From contig SKKR01000247.1 of NCBI GenBank assembly GCA_007123655.1, positions 1 through 5,622 on the forward strand: 5,622 bases of DNA, read 5' to 3'. The notes below the pieces were generated by a model. The model saw nothing but the letters and a program-made list of their open reading frames with translations, was not told where the DNA came from and ran no database searches. Numbering within the stretch: the first letter of the stretch is position 1; each line of letters begins with the position of its first letter. Below, one piece after another: positions 1-4,623 of this stretch. A program made the translations under genes and the position numbers. Origin of the DNA: Thermomicrobiaceae bacterium. Its GTDB lineage: Bacteria; Chloroflexota; Chloroflexia; Thermomicrobiales; Thermomicrobiaceae.

Positions 1-381
1 GTTCCGGGCGACCGCCAGCTGACCGATGACATGATTCGCCACCTGATCGAGCGTGACGCCGTGATCGGCGCCGTGATGGACGCCTGGATGCTCTATCCAG
101 GATATGTGCGCGGGGAGACGAGCCGGGATGTCGTCGGTCTGGAGAACGTCGTCGACCACATCGACCACGTCTGCCAGCTAGCCGGCAACGCGGATCACGC
201 CGCGATCGGGACGGATCTGGACGGCGGCTACGGCACTGAGCAGTGCCCCAGAGACCTGGACACCATCGCCGACATTCAAAAGATGACCGGAATGCTGTCG
301 GCGCGCGGCTACCCGGATGTTGACGTGGAACGGATCTTCTACGGCAACTGGCTTCGTCTGATCCGGTGGGTGTGGGGGTAA
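1..381 (+). CDS. Membrane dipeptidase (peptidase family M19), C-terminal part, truncated by left edge
   Basis: The frame is open from base 1 to a TAA stop, so the 126 visible residues are the C-terminal end of a longer protein; family members are usually about 320-400 residues. M19 enzymes are binuclear zinc TIM-barrel hydrolases that cleave dipeptides, including some with a D-residue at the C-terminal side. The visible part shows the M19 ending: the helix NVVDHIDHVCQLAG (49-62), then the strand IGTDLDGG (69-76), whose first Asp matches the active-site Asp of human renal dipeptidase (Asp288), and the closing GNWLRLIR (115-122), equivalent to the family's GNxLRvf. The zinc-ligand His/Asp/Glu residues lie upstream of the window, so activity cannot be judged. 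The ATG at 31 is internal, because family-like sequence precedes it. The gene converges with the small exported-protein gene. Family assignment is confident; the substrate is not known. Confidence 0.88.
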   Translation, partial: VPGDRQLTDDMIRHLIERDAVIGAVMDAWMLYPGYVRGETSRDVVGLENVVDHIDHVCQLAGNADHAAIGTDLDGGYGTEQCPRDLDTIADIQKMTGMLSARGYPDVDVERIFYGNWLRLIRWVWG

Positions 382-398
382 GCCGCGGCGCAGACACT

Positions 399-419
399 TG
401 GCGTCGAGTCGCCCCTTTT
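399..419 (+). terminator. Weak candidate terminator after the dipeptidase gene
   Basis: Eighteen bases after the dipeptidase stop there is a 4-bp stem (GGCG at 400-403 with CGCC at 410-413, 6-base loop), followed by CC and TTTT (416-419). The stem is short, so this may be coincidence. The rest of the 382-553 gap between the two convergent genes shows no gene or convincing RNA structure. Confidence 0.22.
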
Positions 420-553
420 CGAAATCATTGAGAGCGCACGCGAGAGATCACGTCCCGGATGGCTGCCATGCTCGAACGAGGGTCCGACCCGTCGCAGAAC
501 ATGCCGTACTTGGCCCGCCACCCTGCGCGGCAGTCATCCGGAACCGGCCAGCG

Positions 554-850
554 CTACTCGCAGGCTTCGATTTCGTAACCGAGCTCGTCCGCGACGAACG
601 CCCCCAGCGATTGCATCGAGTCATCATCCAGGACACCCTGGTCGTGCAATGCGCGCGCCAGATTTCGCAGACCAAGACGTGGGGTCTCGAAACTGCTGGC
701 GTGTTCACCCATGAGGCCGTCCCGAGCGAAGGCCTGTGATGCCTGGCCCCAGCAGGACGACTCGTTCGGCGCCGCCCCGGCCAGACTCGCAGTACCTGCC
801 AGCGAGATCGCCACAACCAGTAACGCGACCAGAACGTGTCGAGTACGCAT
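554..850 (-). CDS. Small exported protein of unknown function (98 aa, CWGQ...EAC type)
   Basis: The product is 98 residues with a classic Sec signal peptide: basic start MRTRH, hydrophobic core at about 6-19, and an Ala-rich cleavage region near LAGAA (23-27). The mature part is about 71 residues. It begins PNESSCWGQAS, contains the conserved-looking block SSFETPRLGLRNLARAL (52-68) followed by an acidic turn and helix, and ends EACE. It has exactly two cysteines, Cys33 and Cys97, near the two ends of the mature protein, which could form a disulfide closing a small helical domain outside the membrane. There is no lipobox, so it is probably not a lipoprotein. I chose the ATG at 850 because GGAGGGG lies 8 bases upstream and the signal peptide starts there; the frame is open to 901 but that extension adds a polar, non-signal N-terminus. 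I recall similar short hypothetical proteins in Chloroflexota and actinobacteria but know of no assigned function. Confidence 0.72.
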   Translation of the reverse strand: MRTRHVLVALLVVAISLAGTASLAGAAPNESSCWGQASQAFARDGLMGEHASSFETPRLGLRNLARALHDQGVLDDDSMQSLGAFVADELGYEIEACE

Positions 851-858
851 CGATTCCA

Positions 859-865
859 CCCCTCC
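859..865 (-). promoter_or_regulatory. Ribosome binding site of the small exported protein
   Basis: On the minus strand this reads GGAGGGG, 8 bases before the ATG at 850. It decides the start: the upstream in-frame codons of the same open frame would leave this site inside the coding region. Confidence 0.6.
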
Positions 866-878
866 GCCTGGATCGGCA

Positions 879-894
879 CACGACTGAGGTCGTG
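879..894. repeat. Perfect 6-bp inverted repeat in the leader of the small exported-protein gene
   Basis: CACGAC (879-884) and GTCGTG (889-894) are perfect complements around the loop TGAG. The element lies about 30 bases upstream of the start codon, just before the ribosome binding site, so it could be a leader hairpin or an operator. The role is inferred from position only. Confidence 0.35.
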
Positions 895-933
895 AATTCA
901 ACTTTCCCGGTCTGCTGAGGATAAGCGCGATCG

Positions 934-950
934 CACGTGATAGTTACGTG
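934..950. repeat. Short inverted repeat CACGT-N7-ACGTG upstream of the small exported-protein gene
   Basis: CACGT (934-938) and ACGTG (946-950) form a 17-bp dyad with a 7-base spacer, in the non-coding gap between the transporter stop and the small-protein start. Size and placement would suit a dimeric regulator, but 5-bp arms can arise by chance. I found no convincing -35/-10 pair beside it. Confidence 0.25.
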
Positions 951-969
951 GAGCAGACTATGAGGTTCT

Positions 970-983
970 CCGGCTGCGGCCGG
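970..983 (-). terminator. Small GC hairpin after the transporter gene, possible weak terminator
   Basis: CCGGC (970-974) and GCCGG (979-983) pair perfectly around a 4-base loop, 35 bases past the transporter stop on the minus strand. No T-run follows it, so intrinsic termination would be poor and read-through into the small exported-protein gene is possible. A 10-bp perfect palindrome, GCGACGTCGC, lies at 991-1000 between this hairpin and the transporter stop. Confidence 0.22.
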
Positions 984-1018
984 TGATCAGGCGACGTCGC
1001 ATAACGCTCGAACACCCG

Positions 1019-2374
1019 TTACGCCTCCCGAGACGCATTCGAACTCTCGGAGTGAAGCCACCGCGTGCGCAACACCGCGATTGCCGCGACCAGGGAGGCG
1101 ATGAGCAGCGTGAGAAACACCGGGGCGTAGCTGTCGGTCAGGGTGACGATTAGCCCGGCCGTCACCGGAGCGGCCGCCCGGGAGAACGTGACCCCGGTCG
1201 CGAGCGCCCCGTTGATCGCGCCAAAGTTTGCCGAGCCATAGAGATCGGCGACAATCGCCGCGCGGGCCGGAGTCACGGCGCCGAATCCCGCGCCGAAGAG
1301 CACAACGAACACGATGACGCCGGCCCGTGAATCGGTCCCGAGCAATACTGCCAGCGCCAGCACCTGGCTGGCGAAGATCCCCGCCGCGACGTACTGGCGC
1401 GGAACAACCTCCCCGAGCGGCGTGATGATCAGCCGACCGGGCAAGGCCATGGCGCCGGCAACACCGATCATCGTTGCGGCGAACCCCGGAGTGAACCCCT
1501 CCCGCGTGAGATAGGGCACGAGGTGGACGAAGATCGCCAGCATCGTGAAATTCGCCAGCACGAAGGCGAGCGCGGTCCACCAGAACACCTGCTGTCTTAG
1601 CGCGTCCCCGAGCGTCAACGTCGCGCGTGCCGGAGACGCGGCTCCCGACGTCTGATCGGCCCTAGCCGGTGGTTCACCGTCCACTGCTTCGCCAACATCA
1701 GCTGGACTGCGCCGGAGAAGGAACGCGTGAATCGGGATCGTGCCAATTGCCAGTAGCCCGGCCATGATGATCAGGGCGGTGCGCCACTCCCAGGTCATCA
1801 CCAGCCATCCGGCCAGCGGTACGTAGATCACGCTCGCCAGGCCGGCGACCACCGTCAGCAACGTCAGCGCCCGGCTCCGTTTCCGGCGGAACCAGTTCGC
1901 GACGATCACGAACGCCGGCTCGTAAAGCACGGCCGACATCGCCAGACCGATCCCGACCCAGATCAGGTAGTAGACGGCAAGGCTGTCGATCGTCGCCCAG
2001 GCAAGCACCAGAAGCGTCGCCAGGATCGAACCGACGGTCATCAGTCCCCGTGGGCTGTGCCGGTCCAGCCAGCGTCCAACGGGGATCGCCGCGACGCCGG
2101 AGACGAGCAACGCCAGCGAGTAGCCGCCGGTGAGCGTTGCCACGGACCATCCCAACTCACGACTCATCGGGTCAAGAAACACGGTGAAGGAGTAGTACAG
2201 GACGCCCCAGGAAGTTATCTGCGCGATCGCGACAGCCAGCAGCATCCGCCAGCCGTAGGAGATGTCTCCGGTGCGCTCAAATCCCTGTCTGATCGCTTCG
2301 ATCACGCCGGTTACTTCCCATATGGTGCGCGGTTGCGCGTCAACCTTTGTCCTCCGAGAGCCATCGTACGCCAC
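1019..2374 (-). CDS. Major facilitator superfamily (MFS) transporter, monocarboxylate/oxalate-formate-porter-like
   Basis: The protein is 451 residues with twelve predicted membrane helices in two six-helix halves, separated by a polar, probably cytoplasmic loop at about 221-262. Helix 1 contains the block YGWRMLL...WGVLYYSFTVFL (about 40-67), typical of bacterial MFS carriers of the monocarboxylate/oxalate-formate kind. The loop between helices 2 and 3 has GRWLDRHSPRG (100-110), a variant of the MFS motif A. NWFRRKRSRAL follows helix 4. Such carriers move small anions or drugs using an ion gradient; the substrate cannot be read from sequence. The start is uncertain: GTG at 2374 has AGAGGA 7 bases upstream and is preferred; GTG at 2419 has no clear ribosome site; GTG at 2305 (GGGAAG 8 bases upstream) would give a compact 428-residue protein. 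It is transcribed divergently from the TcuA-like flavoprotein, suggesting a shared substrate by analogy with the MFS carrier TcuC of tricarballylate operons. Confidence 0.88.
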   Translation of the reverse strand: MAYDGSRRTKVDAQPRTIWEVTGVIEAIRQGFERTGDISYGWRMLLAVAIAQITSWGVLYYSFTVFLDPMSRELGWSVATLTGGYSLALLVSGVAAIPVGRWLDRHSPRGLMTVGSILATLLVLAWATIDSLAVYYLIWVGIGLAMSAVLYEPAFVIVANWFRRKRSRALTLLTVVAGLASVIYVPLAGWLVMTWEWRTALIIMAGLLAIGTIPIHAFLLRRSPADVGEAVDGEPPARADQTSGAASPARATLTLGDALRQQVFWWTALAFVLANFTMLAIFVHLVPYLTREGFTPGFAATMIGVAGAMALPGRLIITPLGEVVPRQYVAAGIFASQVLALAVLLGTDSRAGVIVFVVLFGAGFGAVTPARAAIVADLYGSANFGAINGALATGVTFSRAAAPVTAGLIVTLTDSYAPVFLTLLIASLVAAIAVLRTRWLHSESSNASREA

Positions 2375-2381
2375 ATGCCGG

Positions 2382-2387
2382 TCCTCT
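2382..2387 (-). promoter_or_regulatory. Ribosome binding site of the MFS transporter
   Basis: Reads AGAGGA on the minus strand, 7 bases before the GTG at 2374. It supports that start over the longer reading from 2419, which would place this site inside the coding sequence. An inverted repeat abuts it on the upstream side. Confidence 0.5.
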
Positions 2388-2388
2388 G

Positions 2389-2406
2389 AGACGAATGGTC
2401 TCGTCT
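2389..2406. repeat. 18-bp inverted repeat in the divergent promoter region, next to the transporter ribosome site
   Basis: AGACGA (2389-2394) and TCGTCT (2401-2406) are exact inverted copies with a 6-base spacer; an alternative 5-bp pairing, GAGAC/GTCTC, overlaps it. It lies one base upstream of the transporter Shine-Dalgarno. It could be an operator for a dimeric repressor controlling both divergent genes, or an mRNA hairpin that masks or exposes the ribosome site. No regulator gene is present in the window. Confidence 0.4.
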
Positions 2407-2440
2407 GGATGTGCCCCACCGATCTGTGCGACTATCGTGG

Positions 2441-2460
2441 AGACACGCGAAGACACGGGA
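2441..2460. repeat. Tandem 10-bp direct repeat upstream of the TcuA-like gene
   Basis: AGACACGCGA (2441-2450) is followed directly by AGACACGGGA (2451-2460), 9 of 10 bases identical. The period is one helical turn, so both copies face the same side of the DNA, as expected for side-by-side binding of an activator or regulator monomers. It ends 15 bases before the GGAGG of the flavoprotein gene. Function is inferred from position alone. Confidence 0.35.
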
Positions 2461-2475
2461 CCGGTAATCGAACCT

Positions 2476-2480
2476 GGAGG
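2476..2480 (+). promoter_or_regulatory. Ribosome binding site of the TcuA-like flavoprotein
   Basis: GGAGG sits 4 bases before the GTG at 2485. It decides the start: the open frame extends upstream to an ATG at 2347, but that would overlap the divergent transporter gene and add 46 residues with no family resemblance. Confidence 0.6.
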
Positions 2481-2484
2481 CAAC

Positions 2485-3978
2485 GTGGCAGAACAACATG
2501 AAGCCGATGTCGTCGTCGTAGGCGCGGGAAACGCGGCACTTTCCGCTGCCCTGGCGGCCAGGGAGCAGGGATCCTCGGTCCTCGTGCTGGAGTGGGCGCC
2601 GGAGAAATACCGGGGCGGAAACAGCCGGTTCACCGGCGGGCTGGTCCGAATCGTCTACAACGGTGTCGACGACCTTCGCCGTCTCATGCCAGACCTCTCG
2701 GATCACGAGGTCGAGTCGACCGATTTCGGCCAGTACACCCGTGACGACTTCTTCGACGACATTGCCAGAGTTACCCAGTACCGTGCCGATCCGGACCTGG
2801 CCCTGCTGATGATCGACAACAGCCTGGACACGATGCTCTGGCAGCAGAGTTACGGAGTCCGGTACGTTCCGGCATATGGGCACCAGGCGTTCAAAGTCGG
2901 CGACAAAATGAAGTTCTGGGGCGGGCTCACCGTGCTGGCGAACGGGGGCGGACCGGGGTTGATCGATTCGCTCTCCAGCGCTGCGGAGCGGGCCGGAGTC
3001 ACGATCAAATACGGCACGCGAGCGATCGAATTGCTGACTGAGAGCGGGCGAGTTACGGGAGTCAGGGTGCAGCGCGGGGCCGAGCAGGAACTCGTCAGGG
3101 CGGGGGCCGTCGTCCTGGCCTCTGGTGGATTCGAGGCAAACTCGGAGATGCGGACCCGCTATCTCGGCCCGGGCTGGGACATGGCCCGTGTCCGAGGGAC
3201 CCGGTACAACATGGGGGACGGTATCAGGATGGCGCTGGAGATCGGCGCGATGCCCCATGGGAACTGGTCCGGTTGTCACGCCGTCGGTTGGGACCGCAAC
3301 GCCCCGGAGTTCGGCGATCTCTCGGTCGGTGACGGCTTCCAGAAGCACAGCTATCCGCTCGGGATCATCGTCAACGGAGAAGGAGAACGCTTCGTCGATG
3401 AAGGGGCGGATTTCCGCAACTACACCTACGCCAGGTACGGCCACGCGGTGCTCCACCAGCCGGGCCAGTTCGCCTGGCAGGTCTTCGATGCCAGAGTCAC
3501 TCCGTTGCTCAGGGACGAGTACCGCATCCGCGAGGTCACGAAGGTCGTCGCAAACAGTCTCGAGGAACTGGCCGATCGCCTGGAGGACGTCGACCGCGAG
3601 ACGTTCCTGGAGACGGTCCACGAGTTCAACCGGTCGGTGCGGACCGACGTCGAGTTCAACCCGGCGATCAAGGACGGGAGGGGCACCGAGGGCATCACAC
3701 CGCGAAAGTCCAACTGGGCAAACCCGCTCGATACGCCGCCGTTCGAGGCCTACGCGATCACCTGTGGTATCACCTTCACGTTCGGTGGCCTGCGAATCAA
3801 CACAGATGCCCAGGTGCTTGACCTGGAGGAACAGCCGATTCCGGGCCTGTACGCCGCCGGCGAACTCGTCGGCGGGCTGTTCTATTTCAACTATCCCGGT
3901 GGTACCGGATTGACATCCGGGGCGGTATTCGGCCGGATTGCCGGCACCTCCAGCGGGAAAGCGGCCACGGCGGATTAG
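2485..3978 (+). CDS. FAD-dependent dehydrogenase of the fumarate reductase/TcuA (tricarballylate dehydrogenase, CobZ N-terminal-like) family
   Basis: The protein has 497 residues, the usual length for this family. It starts ADVVVVGAGNAALSAALAA (7-25), a dinucleotide-binding fold with GAGNAA at 13-18 and Glu36 at the end of strand 2 for the FAD ribose. RGGNSRFTGG (43-52) matches the RGGNSxhT segment of TcuA. Further family blocks are GGFEANSEMRTRYLG and RGTRYNMGDG in the middle, a GIIVNGEGERFVDEGADF segment, KSNWANPLDTPPFEAY before the active-site region, and the C-terminal FAD site GLYAAGE (454-460) with NYPGGTGL (469-476). TcuA oxidises tricarballylate to cis-aconitate and passes electrons from FADH2 to the Fe-S/haem protein TcuB; no TcuB is in this window and the family is used for other carboxylates and steroids, so the substrate is open. 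No signal peptide is seen, so it is cytoplasmic. The GTG start has GGAGG upstream. The divergent MFS gene is a plausible uptake partner. Confidence 0.87.
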   Translation: MAEQHEADVVVVGAGNAALSAALAAREQGSSVLVLEWAPEKYRGGNSRFTGGLVRIVYNGVDDLRRLMPDLSDHEVESTDFGQYTRDDFFDDIARVTQYRADPDLALLMIDNSLDTMLWQQSYGVRYVPAYGHQAFKVGDKMKFWGGLTVLANGGGPGLIDSLSSAAERAGVTIKYGTRAIELLTESGRVTGVRVQRGAEQELVRAGAVVLASGGFEANSEMRTRYLGPGWDMARVRGTRYNMGDGIRMALEIGAMPHGNWSGCHAVGWDRNAPEFGDLSVGDGFQKHSYPLGIIVNGEGERFVDEGADFRNYTYARYGHAVLHQPGQFAWQVFDARVTPLLRDEYRIREVTKVVANSLEELADRLEDVDRETFLETVHEFNRSVRTDVEFNPAIKDGRGTEGITPRKSNWANPLDTPPFEAYAITCGITFTFGGLRINTDAQVLDLEEQPIPGLYAAGELVGGLFYFNYPGGTGLTSGAVFGRIAGTSSGKAATAD

Positions 3979-4042
3979 AGGGATCGCTGACGCCCGGACC
4001 GCGTAAGCTGTGGCAATCCTGGTCATCCTCTCCCGGTGCGCG

Positions 4043-4076
4043 TGCTCCCCTGACCTCCCGGCAGGGTCCGGGAGCA
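4043..4076. terminator. Hairpin between convergent genes, candidate bidirectional terminator
   Basis: TGCTCCC (4043-4049) pairs with GGGAGCA (4070-4076). After a small internal loop, GACC (4052-4055) pairs with GGTC (4065-4068), leaving a 9-base loop. It sits 64 bases after the flavoprotein stop and 45 bases past the end of the opposing PPOX gene, where a terminator serving both is expected. Neither side has a T-run, so it may be a stability hairpin or act with Rho. The rest of the 3979-4121 gap holds no gene that I can see. Confidence 0.45.
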
Positions 4077-4121
4077 GTGACAGATGCGTGCGCCCGTCCC
4101 CGGTGGGACCAGTTCCCGCGT

Positions 4122-4574
4122 CTAACCGCAGCATCCTGCCGGCATGGGAGTTAAGCCATCGGGGTTGTGACTGAAGCCGGTGATCGTTCGCTGGTACGCG
4201 CTGGTGACGCCGATCACATAGTACACGAGGTCAGGATCGTTTCCCGGGAACGGCGCGCCGGTGTATTTCCGGGCGATTCGATCCATCAGCGTGTGGTCGT
4301 CCCCGGATCGAACCTCCAGAACCTGCCCTCGTATCGCGGCCATCTGATACGGATCATCCTGGTCCAGGATCGAGAGCCCGATCCGGGGATCCCGGTTCAG
4401 ATCCCGGGCTTTTCGTTGTCCACGGCTCGTGGGAACGACAACGTGGTCGCCTTCCCGCCAGATCCAGACGACGTGGTTTCTGGGCGAGCCGTCCTCCTGC
4501 AAGGTGGAGATGTGAGCGTAGTTCGGCCCATCAAGAAGCTCGCGAACCTCTTCCGGTATCGAGATGAACGTCAC
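4122..4574 (-). CDS. PPOX-class split-barrel flavin/F420-dependent protein (Rv1155-like) with C-terminal Cys-Cys-Gly
   Basis: The product has 150 residues. It belongs to the pyridoxamine-5'-phosphate-oxidase-like split beta-barrel group, most like the Rv1155-type proteins that bind F420 or FMN. Visible marks are IPEEVRELLDGP (6-17), strand AHISTLQEDGSPRNHVVW (20-37), and the cofactor-phosphate region RGQRKARDLNRDPRIG (51-66). A YTGAPFP segment lies near the C-terminal third. Members are small dimeric cytoplasmic proteins that reduce or bind various substrates; many have no known role, and F420 versus FMN cannot be settled here. The C-terminus extends past the barrel and ends GCCG, with Cys148 and Cys149 the only cysteines in the protein. 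The GTG start at 4574 has AGAAGGGA 6 bases upstream. The oxidoreductase gene upstream ends 49 bases before it on the same strand and also ends with a CCG motif, so the two are probably co-transcribed and functionally linked. Confidence 0.85.
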   Translation of the reverse strand: MTFISIPEEVRELLDGPNYAHISTLQEDGSPRNHVVWIWREGDHVVVPTSRGQRKARDLNRDPRIGLSILDQDDPYQMAAIRGQVLEVRSGDDHTLMDRIARKYTGAPFPGNDPDLVYYVIGVTSAYQRTITGFSHNPDGLTPMPAGCCG

Positions 4575-4580
4575 GTGTGG

Positions 4581-4588
4581 TCCCTTCT
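4581..4588 (-). promoter_or_regulatory. Ribosome binding site of the PPOX-class gene
   Basis: Reads AGAAGGGA on the minus strand, 6 bases before the GTG at 4574. It lies in the 49-base gap behind the upstream oxidoreductase gene, and I see no convincing terminator in that gap, consistent with one transcript. Confidence 0.5.
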
Positions 4589-4623
4589 ATGTGAACCCGT
4601 ATTCGGCTCAGGGGTCAGCCTCA

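Noticed and set aside
398..739. A 113-codon plus-strand frame covering the gap after the dipeptidase and most of the small exported-protein gene
   Set aside because: It overlaps antisense to a better-supported gene and its composition shows no domain; no convincing ribosome site was seen.
927..934. GCGATCGC octamer, identical to the cyanobacterial HIP1 palindrome, with a second copy at 2223-2230
   Set aside because: Only two copies in 5.6 kb of GC-rich DNA, one of them inside a coding region; this is expected by chance and the gene content does not suggest a cyanobacterium.
2347..2484. A 46-residue N-terminal extension of the TcuA-like protein from the ATG at 2347
   Set aside because: The extension overlaps the divergent transporter start and resembles no family sequence, while GTG at 2485 has GGAGG upstream and gives the standard N-terminus.
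2311..4134. A 607-codon open frame on the minus strand, antisense to the entire TcuA-like gene and longer than it
   Set aside because: It has no recognisable fold, is rich in Arg/Asp/Val/Glu as expected from the reverse of a GC-rich coding frame, and the plus strand encodes a clear full-length flavoprotein with a ribosome site.
4383..4411. Repeated GATCCCGG and an inverted CCGGGGATCCCGG
   Set aside because: It lies inside the PPOX gene and is explained by the repeated Arg-Asp codons of the conserved RDLNRDPRI segment.
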